A stretch of DNA of 64,000 nucleotides from Acidobacteriota bacterium (GTDB lineage Bacteria > Acidobacteriota > Aminicenantia > Aminicenantales > Saccharicenantaceae). Numbering within the stretch: position 1 is the first letter of the stretch; each line of letters starts with the position of its first letter. The stretch is from the NCBI GenBank assembly GCA_022711665.1, contig JAKLEN010000002.1:1-64000 (forward strand), written 5' to 3'. Positions 30,726 to 38,478 of the stretch are shown piece by piece. The notes beneath the pieces were generated by a model that saw nothing but the letters and a program-made list of their open reading frames with translations, had not been told where the DNA came from and did no database searches. Made by a program: the position numbers and the translations under genes.

Positions 30726-30926
30726 TTGTTCAACGTCGTCTTCCCCTTCCTCCACCTGGGGGCCCTCCTGGCCGTCGTGGTGTACGCCTTCGTTTCGCTG
30801 GCCCGGGGCAACGTCCCCCGCTTCGGCGTCATCATGATCCTCCTGGGCATCTACTATGTCTTCCTCCTCCACCCCGGCGTGAAGAAAGAGATCGAGCGGC
30901 GGAAGTCCCTCAGGAACAATAAATAA
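30726..30926 (+). CDS. Small two-helix membrane protein (hypothetical)
   Basis: A 66-residue frame starting at TTG 30726, two bases after the cyclophilin stop. It has two hydrophobic stretches (VVFPFLHLGALLAVVVYAF and FGVIMILLGIYYVFLL) and a strongly basic tail (VKKEIERRKSLRNNK). AGGA abuts the TTG, so initiation may depend on coupling to the upstream gene. The composition is that of a true membrane protein, unlike chance frames here, but I do not recognise a family. Confidence 0.5.
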   Translation: MFNVVFPFLHLGALLAVVVYAFVSLARGNVPRFGVIMILLGIYYVFLLHPGVKKEIERRKSLRNNK

Positions 30927-30951
30927 GCGGTCCGCCTTCCGGCCCCGCTCA

Positions 30952-30980
30952 TTTACTTTTCGGGGGGATGCGGCTAGAAT
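30952..30980 (+). promoter_or_regulatory. Promoter placed for leaderless mRNA of the second M28 gene
   Basis: TTTACT at 30952-30957, 17 bases, TAGAAT at 30975-30980. The ATG begins six bases after the -10 box, at the expected transcription start, and no Shine-Dalgarno precedes it. Confidence 0.6.
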
Positions 30981-30986
30981 CGGGGC

Positions 30987-32459
30987 ATGAAAATCCGCCC
31001 CACGCGCTTCGCCGCTCTCCTGGCCCTGGCCGCGCTCCTCGTCCCCTCGCCCGCCGCCGCCCAGACGCTCGACCGGAACCTCCGGGACGGCCTGGCGGCC
31101 ATCAGCCCGGCCGAAGTTTACGACATCGTCAAGACCCTGGCCGGACAGGAGTTCGCCGGCCGGCTGACCGGTCATCCCGGCTACACCGCCGCCGCCCGCT
31201 GGGCGGCCGGTAAGCTGGCCGCCTGGGGCCTCAAGCCCATCTCCGGAAAGGACGGCTATCTCCAGCCGTACCCGTCGCCCTATACGGTCATCGACCAGGC
31301 GGAGATGACCGTCCTTCTCCCGTCCGGGACGGCGGCCTACCGGGAGATGCCGCTCGTCCCGGGCAAGGACTTCCTGCCCCTGCTCTATTCCGACAGCGGC
31401 GACCGCACGGCCGACGCCGTCTTCGCCGGCTGGGGCATCTCGGCCCCGGAGGCCGGCTACGACGACTACGCCGGCCTGGACGTCAAGGGCAAGTTCGTCC
31501 TCTGCTTCCGCGGCACGCCGGACGCCCGCGATCCCCGCTACCAGCGTCATGACGAACATCGGACCCGGATGAAGACGGCCCTGGACAAGGGCGCCCTGGG
31601 CCTGGTCTACGCTTACCCGGACGACGACATCGGCTCCAACCCCAACGGGGATTTCCTGGCCGGCTTCACCCCGGCCGTCATCGGCATGAAGGTCCTGGAC
31701 GCCATCCTGGCGGACACGAGCTCGACCGCCGCCGACCTGAAAAAGGCCCTGATCGCGTACAAGCGGCCGATCTCCTTTCCCGTCCGGGCCCGCATCCGCC
31801 TGGCCGTCCGGTCGCGCCATTTCCCCCAGGCCGTCGGCTATAACGTCGTCGGCTATATCGAGGGCTCCGACCCCAGGCTCCGCCGCGAATGCGTCGTCAT
31901 CGGCGGCCACTTCGACCACACCGGCGCCCACCTGGGCATCCTCTTCCCCGGCGCCGACGACAACGCCAGCGGCAGCGCCACCTCGATGGCGGCCGGCAAG
32001 GCCCTGGCCGCGCTGGCCCGCAAGCCCAGGCGGTCGATCGTCATCGCCCTTTTCGGCGGCGAGGAGATGGGCCTCCAGGGCTCGACCTGGTTCGCCGATC
32101 ACGTCCCCGGCCCGTTCGACAGGGTCGCCGGCATGCTCAACTTCGACATGACCGGCGAGGGCGACAAGCTCTGGGGCGCCGCCGGGGCCGAGCCGCCCGA
32201 ATTCCGCAAGGCCCTCGAGGAGGCCGACGCGACCGTCAAGGTCCTGCGCGGCCTGGGCGTCATCGACGGCGTCGGCGTCCGCGGCTCCGACTTCGCCCCC
32301 TTCTTCCTCAAGGGCATCCCGGCCGCCAGCCTGGGCTCCGCCGGTCCGCACCTGGCCTACCATCAGGCCGGGGACACGATCTACCGGATCAATCCCGACA
32401 TCATGGCCGACGCCGCCAAGCTGGCGTTCCTGGCCGCCTACGCCTGGGCCGACCGGTGA
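30987..32459 (+). CDS. Exported M28-family metallopeptidase
   Basis: A 490-residue enzyme with a signal peptide (MKIRPTRFAALLALAALLVPSPAAA). A PA-like insert (about 125-260, YDDYAGLDVKGKFVLCFRG) is followed by the M28 di-zinc core: His in IGGHFDHTG, bridging Asp in PGADDNASG, Glu-Glu in FGGEEMGLQ, Asp in LNFDMTGEGD and His in LAYHQAGDT. It probably acts as an aminopeptidase in the periplasm or outside. It begins at an ATG placed at the predicted transcription start. Its stop is eight bases before the psd start, so psd, pssA and the M23 gene are probably in the same transcript. Confidence 0.92.
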   Translation: MKIRPTRFAALLALAALLVPSPAAAQTLDRNLRDGLAAISPAEVYDIVKTLAGQEFAGRLTGHPGYTAAARWAAGKLAAWGLKPISGKDGYLQPYPSPYTVIDQAEMTVLLPSGTAAYREMPLVPGKDFLPLLYSDSGDRTADAVFAGWGISAPEAGYDDYAGLDVKGKFVLCFRGTPDARDPRYQRHDEHRTRMKTALDKGALGLVYAYPDDDIGSNPNGDFLAGFTPAVIGMKVLDAILADTSSTAADLKKALIAYKRPISFPVRARIRLAVRSRHFPQAVGYNVVGYIEGSDPRLRRECVVIGGHFDHTGAHLGILFPGADDNASGSATSMAAGKALAALARKPRRSIVIALFGGEEMGLQGSTWFADHVPGPFDRVAGMLNFDMTGEGDKLWGAAGAEPPEFRKALEEADATVKVLRGLGVIDGVGVRGSDFAPFFLKGIPAASLGSAGPHLAYHQAGDTIYRINPDIMADAAKLAFLAAYAWADR

Positions 32460-32467
32460 GGATGGCC

Positions 32468-33097
32468 ATGCGGATCGTCAATGAAGGCCTGCCGTTCATC
32501 CTCTCGTCGCTGGCCCTGGCCCTGGCGTTCCTCCTCCTCGGGTGGTGGCCGGCCGCGGTCCTGTTCGGCCTTTTCGCCGGCGCTTTCTCGTTCTTCTTCC
32601 GCGACCCCGAACGCCGGCCGCCCGCCGGCGAGCACCTCCTTCTCTGCCCGGCCGACGGCCTGGTCCTGGGCGTCGAAAGCCTGGCGGGACATCCGGACCT
32701 GGCCGGCCCGGCGACCAAGGTCACGATCTTCCTGTCCCTGCTCGACGTCCATCTGGTGCGGGCCCCGCTGGCGGCCACGGTGGCCCGGACCGAGTACCGG
32801 GCCGGCAAGTTCCTCAAGGCCTCCCGGCCCGAGGCCGGCGAGCTCAACGAATCCCGCACGCTCGTCCTGGCCGGCGGCCGGGCCGACGTCGTCCTGAAGA
32901 TGAGCGTCGGCGTCGCCGCCCGCCGCATCAAGGCCTTCGTCAAGGCCGGCGATCCGGTCGCCCGCGGCCAAAAGATCGGCCTGATGTACTTCGGCTCCCG
33001 GGTCGAGCTGACGCTCGCGGCGAAGGTGGCCGTCCGGGTCTCGGTCGGCGACAAGGTCCGGGGCGGCTTGACGGTCCTCGGCGAGGTCCAGCCATGA
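32468..33097 (+). CDS. psd: Phosphatidylserine decarboxylase (short, archaeal-type)
   Basis: A 209-residue proenzyme that decarboxylates phosphatidylserine to phosphatidylethanolamine. An N-terminal membrane hairpin (residues about 8-42, rich in Ala/Leu) is followed by FFRDPERRPP, PADG, FLSLLDVHLVRAP and the self-cleavage motif in LMYFGSRVEL, where Ser becomes the pyruvoyl group. The ATG at 32468 has GTGAGG at a good distance; another ATG at 32462 is possible. Its stop overlaps the pssA start (ATGA), so synthesis and use of phosphatidylserine are encoded together. Confidence 0.93.
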   Translation: MRIVNEGLPFILSSLALALAFLLLGWWPAAVLFGLFAGAFSFFFRDPERRPPAGEHLLLCPADGLVLGVESLAGHPDLAGPATKVTIFLSLLDVHLVRAPLAATVARTEYRAGKFLKASRPEAGELNESRTLVLAGGRADVVLKMSVGVAARRIKAFVKAGDPVARGQKIGLMYFGSRVELTLAAKVAVRVSVGDKVRGGLTVLGEVQP

Positions 33098-33882
33098 AAC
33101 AGTCCAAGAAACCCATCTACGGTCTCAACGTCCTGCCCAGCCTCTTCTCGCTGACCAACCTGTTCTTCGGCTTCATGAGCATCCTGCTGACTTTTCACGG
33201 CCGCTACCGTTCGGCCGCGCTGCTGATCATCATCGCCGCCCTGATGGACGGCCTCGACGGCCTGGTGGCCCGGGCCACGCACACGCCGTCCGACTTCGGC
33301 ATCGAGCTCGATTCCCTGGCGGACGCCGTCTCGTTCGGGCTGGCCACGGCCATCCTGCTCTACTATTGGGGCATGGAGATGGCCGGGCCGCCGGCCATCT
33401 TCTTCGGCTTCGTCTTCCTCTGCGCCGGCGTCCTGCGCCTGGCCCGCTACAACGTGCGCAGCCACGTGCCCTCGGACCGCAAGCATTACCAGGGCCTGAC
33501 CGTGCCCTCGGCGGCCATCTTCATGTCCTCCCTGGTCAACTTCCACCCCGTGCCGCTGGCTTCCCGCGCCTCGGGCTTCCTGGTGGCCGTCCTGACGCTC
33601 GTCGTGTCCCTGTTCATGGTCAGCACCTTCCCCTACCCGAACTTCATCAAGGCCTTCATCGGCCGGCGGGTCAACATCCGCACCGGCCTGATCGTGGCCG
33701 TCATCCTCTTCGGCGTGCTGTTCTACGCCCGCTATTTCCTGCTGCTCTTCTTCGGGCTGAACGTCCTCTCCGGGCCGGTCTCGGCCCTGGTCAAGGGCCT
33801 CAGGAAGAAGCCGCAGCGGAAGTCCCGGACCGAGGGCCTCCGCCCGGCCGCGCCGCCCGACGGAGGGGCGGCGGCCGGATGA
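33094..33882 (+). CDS. pssA: CDP-diacylglycerol--serine O-phosphatidyltransferase
   Basis: A 262-residue integral membrane enzyme making phosphatidylserine from CDP-diacylglycerol and serine. The CDP-alcohol phosphotransferase motif reads MDGLDGLVARATH, then GIELDSLADAVSFG (DGx2AR...Gx3Dx3D). Hydrophobic helices cover most of residues 12-225, with a basic cytoplasmic tail. The ATG overlaps the psd stop by four bases and its own stop overlaps the M23 gene start the same way. Confidence 0.95.
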   Translation: MKQSKKPIYGLNVLPSLFSLTNLFFGFMSILLTFHGRYRSAALLIIIAALMDGLDGLVARATHTPSDFGIELDSLADAVSFGLATAILLYYWGMEMAGPPAIFFGFVFLCAGVLRLARYNVRSHVPSDRKHYQGLTVPSAAIFMSSLVNFHPVPLASRASGFLVAVLTLVVSLFMVSTFPYPNFIKAFIGRRVNIRTGLIVAVILFGVLFYARYFLLLFFGLNVLSGPVSALVKGLRKKPQRKSRTEGLRPAAPPDGGAAAG

Positions 33883-35201
33883 CCATCCCGGCCCCGCCGG
33901 CCGGGCCGGGCCGGCCGCGCTCCCGCTTGCGCCAGGCCCGGCTCGCGGCGATCGTCGCCGCCGCGGCCGTGGTCGTGGCCGCGCTCGTCCTCCTGGCCCG
34001 GGTCGTCTTCCCGCCGCGCCCGGTCGAGCCGTTCCGCCCCCAGGCCGCCGAGGCGTCCGGACCGCCGGCCGCGCCCCAGCTGGCCATCGAAAAGATCACA
34101 GTGCCGGCCCGTTCGACCCTGGCCGACCTGCTCAAGCGGCGCGGCTTCACCGACCGCGAGATCCATGATCTCGGACAGGCGGTCAAGCCCGTCTACGACC
34201 TGGCCAAGATCAGGGCCGGCCAGGAGCTGCGCCTGGCCTCGATCCCCGACGGTTCCTGGCAGAGGCTGGAATACGACGTCGACGAGACGCGCTACCTGGT
34301 CGTGGACCGGGACGGCGCCGGAATCCGGGCGGAGATGAAGTACGTGCCCGTCGAATACAAGACGGCCTTCGTCGCCGGGGTCATCGAGGACAGCCTGATC
34401 GCCGCCCTGAACAAGGCCGGCGAGGAGGATTCGCTGGCCATAGACCTCGTCGAGCGCTGCTTCGGCTGGGACATCGACTTCAACACCGACCTGCGGCGGG
34501 GCGACGCCTTCCGCATCTGCTTCGAGCGGCGCTACCTCGGCGGCCGGCCGGCCGGCTACCGCGATATCCTGGCCGCGGAATTCGTCAACGAGGGCAAAAT
34601 CTATCGGGCCTTTCGCTTCACCTATCCCGATACCAAGGCCTGGGACTATTTCGACGAGAACGGCGGCTCGCGGCGCAAGGATTTCCTGCGCTCGCCCATC
34701 AAGCTGGCCCGCATCACCTCGCGCTTCTCGTCCGGCCGCTTCCATCCGATCCACAAGATCTACCGGCCCCACTACGGCGTCGACTACGCGGCGCCGATCG
34801 GGACGCCGGTCCAGGCCACGGCCGACGGCGAGGTGACCTCCGCCGGCCGGGAGGCGGGATCCGGCAACATCGTCCGGATGCGCCACAAGAACGCCTACCA
34901 GACCGCCTATCTCCATCTCAGCCGCTTCGGGCCCGGGGTCCGCAGGGGCGCCGTCCTCCGGGGCGGCGACGTCGTCGGCTATGTCGGCTCGACGGGCGAT
35001 TCGACCGGCCCGCACCTGGATTACCGCATCTATTTCCACGGCAGCCCGGTCAACCCGCTCGGCCACAAGTTCAAGCCGGCCGACCCCCTGCGCAAGGAAT
35101 ACCTGGAGGACTACAGGAAAGAGGCGGCCCGGCTGGGCGTGGCCCTGCGGCTGCCGGAGATCCTCCGGGCGGCGAGCCTGATCCCGGCCCTCAGTTTTTG
35201 A
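33879..35201 (+). CDS. M23-family peptidoglycan endopeptidase (membrane-anchored)
   Basis: A 440-residue protein with one N-terminal membrane segment (about residues 22-46), then an OapA/LysM-like domain (SMTLADLLK-type stretch STLADLLKRRGFTDREIHDL) and a C-terminal LytM domain. Zinc and catalytic residues appear in RPHYGVDYAAP, AYLHLSRF and GPHLDYRIYFHG. It should cut peptide cross-links in the cell wall. The start overlaps pssA by four bases. The last 11 bases overlap the end of the convergent DUF6600 gene. Confidence 0.9.
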   Translation: MTIPAPPAGPGRPRSRLRQARLAAIVAAAAVVVAALVLLARVVFPPRPVEPFRPQAAEASGPPAAPQLAIEKITVPARSTLADLLKRRGFTDREIHDLGQAVKPVYDLAKIRAGQELRLASIPDGSWQRLEYDVDETRYLVVDRDGAGIRAEMKYVPVEYKTAFVAGVIEDSLIAALNKAGEEDSLAIDLVERCFGWDIDFNTDLRRGDAFRICFERRYLGGRPAGYRDILAAEFVNEGKIYRAFRFTYPDTKAWDYFDENGGSRRKDFLRSPIKLARITSRFSSGRFHPIHKIYRPHYGVDYAAPIGTPVQATADGEVTSAGREAGSGNIVRMRHKNAYQTAYLHLSRFGPGVRRGAVLRGGDVVGYVGSTGDSTGPHLDYRIYFHGSPVNPLGHKFKPADPLRKEYLEDYRKEAARLGVALRLPEILRAASLIPALSF

Positions 35202-37188
35202 CCTTCCCGCCGCCTTCTGAGCCGCGCGACCCCTGATTCCCCGAGGATGATGTCGTCCGTTCGGCGCCGCCGCGGGCGGAGCCGGCGGAGGCCGTGGAAG
35301 ACGAGGCGCCGGAACCCGAAACGCCGGACCCGCCGCCGGACGCGGACACGGGAGCGGAGGCGACGACGCCGTGCGGGGTCAGCCGGGCCGACGGGCCGGA
35401 GATCCGGTCCCGGTCCCGCGAGGTGATCCTCAACTCGGGACAGCGGACCTCGTTCCGGAAGCTCGAGTATTCGATGCGGACCCCGAGCTCGCGGGCCACC
35501 CGGATATCGGGATTCCAGTCGCGGAAGCGGGCCGGCGCCGGGGCCGCCGCCCGGACGGCCGGAACCCGGGCCGGAGCCTGGGCGGCCGCCGCAGCCGCGC
35601 CGCCCCGGACCCGGGGCGCGGCCGGCAGGGCCTTCGGCCGGGCCGGGCCGGTCTCGCGGCCGGCGCCGCGGAAGATCAGCCCGGCTTCGCGGCGCGGATC
35701 CGCAAGACGGCGGGCCGGCGCGGCCGCGCCGGCGGCGGGGGCGCCGGCTTTCGGCACCTGGTCCCAGCGCAGGGCCTTCTCCTGGACGGCCCCGGCCGCG
35801 AGGTCCTTCCTGGCGACGAAGACCAGCTGGCCCGGGACCGCGGCGGCGCTCTCCCGGATGCGGGGATCGCCCGCCTTGTAGGCGGCGGCCACCTTCTTCA
35901 CGACGCCTTTGAGCTCGGCCGGCACGGGGAGGGAGCCCGGGGCGGGCTGCTTCAGGGCCTCACGGCGGATAACCGTCCGGTTCGGCACGGTCGTCCCGCC
36001 CGCCCGGCCGAGGAGCCAATCGTAGTTCCAGGCGCCGCCGAAGTAGCGGAAGGAGGTCATCCAGGCCGGATCGGACCCGTACATGTAGGGATCGTCAAAC
36101 CAGTCGAAAAGACCCCAGGGCCGCCAGCAGGCATAGCCGAAATAGAAGTCCCAGGCCACCCAAGCCGGGGCGAAGGTCGAGCCGGGGACCCAGAACCAGC
36201 CGCGCTTCTTGTCCCACTGCCAGACGCCGAGATGGTACGGCACCCAGCCCCAAGGCTCCTCGGGCACCCAGAACATCTGGCCAGCGGCGTAGGACCAGCG
36301 GCCGTAATAGTAGGGGCTCCAGCCCCAGGGGTAGCGGCCGTTGTCGATATAGGGGCTCCAGACGTAGCCGTAAAGATCGTCCCAGATCCATTGGCCGTAG
36401 CGGTTGCCGTAGGCCTGGGCGAAGTAGAAGACCGCCGGCGGCAGCTTCTGGATGGGTTTGGGCAGGGCCGTCAGGCCCTCGTGCAGCTCTTCGAAGCGGG
36501 CGTTGACGTCCTTGTTCCAGGTCTCGAAGGCCGACTCCTCGAGGGCCGCGGCCAGCTCGGACTGGTGGTCGGCCAGGACGATCAGGCGCTGGCCCTTCCG
36601 GACCGTGCGATCCTGGAGGCTGTCCGCCGAGGGTCCGAAGAGCAGCCCGGCCCGGCCGTACCGCACCTGGGCCTCGGTCGTACCGTCGGGGGCCGCGGAG
36701 ACGAGGGCCACGGAGTTGTGTTTCAGCTTGACCGCCGCGTTGGACGTCAGGACCTGGAACATCTCCTGGCGCCCGTACTGCTTGTACATGACATAGAGGC
36801 GGCCCCGGGCCAGGCTCAGGACCGAAAGCTCCTCCAGGCTGCTCAGGCTGCGGGCCAGGATGGTCTCGACCTTGACCTCGGTGTCGTAATCGAGCCTGAC
36901 GATGGTCCCGCTGTCGAACTGGATCTCGCAGCGCCGGCCGGGCGACGTCCGGACCGTGTCGCCCGGGCCGATGGGAACGTTGAGGCCGCCGGGCTCTGGT
37001 CCGGCGGCGGCCTGGCGCAGCACGGACGGATCCGCGCCCCCAGGCGCCGGGTCGATGTAGCTGATGTGGCCGAAGTAGAGATCCTTGGGGCCGTTGAGGA
37101 CGCGGTAATGATCGGCGGCCGTCAGGCCGGCCGCCGCGACGAGCCAAAGGAGCGCGAAAAAGACTCCGCAGACCCTTCCGTTCTTCAT
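35191..37188 (-). CDS. DUF6600/FecR-like exported protein
   Basis: A 665-residue protein with a signal peptide (VCGVFFALLWLVAAAGLTAA). Residues about 60-190 resemble a FecR-type domain (VRTSPGRRCEIQFDSGTIVR). Residues about 265-380 form a Trp/Tyr/Pro/Gly-rich segment with repeated YxWSPY, WGWSPYYYGRW, WGWVPYHLGVW and WFWVPG units, characteristic of DUF6600. The tail is rich in Ala, Pro, Gly and Ser and probably disordered. The ATG at 37188 has GGGAGGG upstream. Members are envelope proteins of unknown role; no sigma/anti-sigma genes are nearby. Confidence 0.8.
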   Translation of the reverse strand: MKNGRVCGVFFALLWLVAAAGLTAADHYRVLNGPKDLYFGHISYIDPAPGGADPSVLRQAAAGPEPGGLNVPIGPGDTVRTSPGRRCEIQFDSGTIVRLDYDTEVKVETILARSLSSLEELSVLSLARGRLYVMYKQYGRQEMFQVLTSNAAVKLKHNSVALVSAAPDGTTEAQVRYGRAGLLFGPSADSLQDRTVRKGQRLIVLADHQSELAAALEESAFETWNKDVNARFEELHEGLTALPKPIQKLPPAVFYFAQAYGNRYGQWIWDDLYGYVWSPYIDNGRYPWGWSPYYYGRWSYAAGQMFWVPEEPWGWVPYHLGVWQWDKKRGWFWVPGSTFAPAWVAWDFYFGYACWRPWGLFDWFDDPYMYGSDPAWMTSFRYFGGAWNYDWLLGRAGGTTVPNRTVIRREALKQPAPGSLPVPAELKGVVKKVAAAYKAGDPRIRESAAAVPGQLVFVARKDLAAGAVQEKALRWDQVPKAGAPAAGAAAPARRLADPRREAGLIFRGAGRETGPARPKALPAAPRVRGGAAAAAAQAPARVPAVRAAAPAPARFRDWNPDIRVARELGVRIEYSSFRNEVRCPELRITSRDRDRISGPSARLTPHGVVASAPVSASGGGSGVSGSGASSSTASAGSARGGAERTTSSSGNQGSRGSEGGGKVKN

Positions 37189-37228
37189 GGCCGCCCTCCC
37201 GTTCCCGGACAATGGATATCTTTGATAC

Positions 37229-37245
37229 AGCACATTTTGTGCCAA
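37229..37245 (-). promoter_or_regulatory. Candidate sigma54-type -24/-12 element
   Basis: On the minus strand TTGGCAC (37245-37239) then TGCT (37232-37229), with GG and GC ten bases apart as in sigma54 promoters. It is about 40 bases upstream of the DUF6600 ATG. It also contains a small dyad, GCACA-AAA-TGTGC, and could instead be an operator. No sigma54 activator gene is seen in the window. Confidence 0.3.
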
Positions 37246-37331
37246 GCCTTTCAGCCTGAGGAACCGGCCGTCCGGCCCGGAACTGTCCCCATTTGAGGAC
37301 CTGGACGGCGAAAAAAGGGGACATTACTATT

Positions 37332-37526
37332 GGTTCTTCTCCCAATTCCGGGATTCCCTCTCGCGGCGGCGATTGGCGTTGCCTCGAAGGTCCCCGTTGC
37401 TGGAGAGGGGGGCCCGCGAAGCGGGGGGGAACCGTGCAAACTGGTTCCCAGGGGGACCGGGGAGCTAGAGGCAATGCCATGAGCCAAGCCGAAGAGAGGG
37501 ATTCTCCCGGAGATGGGAGAAGAACC
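37332..37526. repeat. Dispersed terminal-inverted-repeat element, copy C (best preserved)
   Basis: A 195-base element. The left end GGTTCTTCTCCCAATTCCGG (37332 on) and the right end CCGGAGATGGGAGAAGAACC (to 37526) are inverted repeats of about 35 bases with a few mismatches. The interior is itself folded: GGCGTTGCCT with AGGCAATGCC, and CCCGCGAAGCGGG. It lies in the 410-base gap between the DUF6600 and Nudix genes; the remaining gap holds their promoters. No coding capacity, so a MITE-like or REP-like element. Confidence 0.8.
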
Positions 37527-37549
37527 GTTTATCTCCCTATTCTCATTCG

Positions 37550-37579
37550 TTGACAGGGCCCCGGGAAGGCCCCTACAAT
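37550..37579 (+). promoter_or_regulatory. Promoter for the Nudix gene
   Basis: TTGACA at 37550-37555, 18 bases, TACAAT at 37574-37579. An ATG at 37578 falls inside the -10 box, so translation must start downstream, at 37599. The promoter starts 24 bases after the end of repeat copy C. Confidence 0.65.
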
Positions 37580-37598
37580 GGCCGCGGAAGCCGACACC

Positions 37599-38117
37599 AT
37601 GGCCCGCCGCAAGTTCCGCAACCCCTTCCCCACCGTCGACATCATCATAGAGGTCAGGGAAGGCCGGAGGCGGCGGGGCATCGTGCTCATCGAGCGCCGG
37701 AACCCGCCGCCCGGCTGGGCGCTGCCCGGCGGCTTCGTCGATTACGGCGAGACGCTCGAGGCCGCCGCCGTGCGCGAGGCCCGCGAGGAGACCTCGCTCG
37801 ACGTCGAGCTCGTCGGCCAGCTCGGCGCCTACTCGGACCCGGCCCGGGACCCGCGCTGCCACACCATCTCGACGGTCTTCCTGGCCCGGGCCGAGGGACG
37901 GCCCCGGGGCGCCGACGACGCCCGGCGGGCCGTCATCGCCGACCCCCGCGACCGGAGCCGGCCGCTGGCCTTCGATCACCGCCGGATCCTCGACGACTAT
38001 CTCGCCTCCGGGAAAGGACTCTGCCCATGTCCGAGAACGACGACCGCCGCGAAGCGAAAGACGACGGCGACCTCGTCGAGGTCGCGCGCGTCAACGGCCC
38101 GTTTGAAGCGGAGCTGA
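37599..38117 (+). CDS. Nudix hydrolase
   Basis: A 172-residue pyrophosphohydrolase of nucleoside diphosphate derivatives. The Nudix box is [20 protein letters not shown] followed by TSLDV; the final conserved Gly (EETG) is Ser here. [10 protein letters not shown] precedes it, as in ADP-ribose pyrophosphatase-like members. The start is set at MARRKF because an upstream ATG lies within the promoter. The domain ends near residue 143. The last 30 residues (Thr/Ser/Arg/Lys-rich) are read out of frame from the next gene, with an overlap of 91 bases, and may be non-functional. Confidence 0.87.
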   Translation: MARRKFRNPFPTVDIIIEVREGRRRRGIVLIERRNPPPGWALPGGFVDYGETLEAAAVREAREETSLDVELVGQLGAYSDPARDPRCHTISTVFLARAEGRPRGADDARRAVIADPRDRSRPLAFDHRRILDDYLASGKGLCPCPRTTTAAKRKTTATSSRSRASTARLKRS

Positions 38118-38314
38118 TCGAGAACTTCCTGGCCAGCCACGGCATCGCCTCCATCGTCCGCGGCCGGACCGCGCCGTTCGTCTACCCGCTGACGGTCGAC
38201 GGCCTGGCCGAGTTCAAGGTCCTGGTCGTGCGGGACGACGCCGAAAAGGCCCGCGATCTCATCGCCGCCAGGCCCGCGCCGGACGACGATCCGGACGCCC
38301 CCGGCCGGACCTGA
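38027..38314 (+). CDS. DUF2007-like small protein
   Basis: A 95-residue acidic protein. [20 protein letters not shown], then [12 protein letters not shown] and a C-terminal [14 protein letters not shown], match the DUF2007 (putative signal-transducing protein) pattern of alternating strand and helix. The ATG at 38027 lies within the Nudix frame and has AAAGGA upstream. Function is unknown; members occur as small cytosolic proteins or fused to zinc ribbons. Confidence 0.75.
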   Translation: MSENDDRREAKDDGDLVEVARVNGPFEAELIENFLASHGIASIVRGRTAPFVYPLTVDGLAEFKVLVVRDDAEKARDLIAARPAPDDDPDAPGRT

Positions 38315-38414
38315 CGCCGGGAGGCTCTCTCCCCCCAACGGCTGGTATCCACCGGCCTCTTGCCGCCCACTTTTGGGGCCCCCTTAGAATCGGCCTTTTC
38401 CGGGCTTTTTTTGC

Positions 38415-38443
38415 TTGACAAGCCCCCTTATTCTTCATATATT
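38415..38443 (+). promoter_or_regulatory. Main promoter of the dcw cluster
   Basis: Perfect -35 TTGACA (38415-38420), 17 bases, TATATT (38438-38443). It is the only clear promoter before ftsZ, since the following 14 genes overlap or nearly touch. Transcription should start near 38450, inside the MraZ box array. Confidence 0.75.
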
Positions 38444-38444
38444 T

Positions 38445-38469
38445 GGGACGAAACGGGACAAAGCGGGAC
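38445..38469 (+). promoter_or_regulatory. MraZ operator: three GGGAC boxes
   Basis: GGGAC occurs at 38445-38449, 38455-38459 and 38465-38469, exactly ten bases apart, between the -10 box and the mraZ ATG. MraZ of E. coli is known to bind TGGGN direct repeats spaced by five bases upstream of its own gene. The layout here fits autorepression of the cluster. Confidence 0.75.
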
Positions 38470-38478
38470 GAAGCAGAA

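Noticed and set aside
38445-38469. Regular 10-base repeats considered as the start of a CRISPR or tandem repeat
   Set aside because: Only three five-base boxes with five-base spacers upstream of mraZ; MraZ operator explains them.
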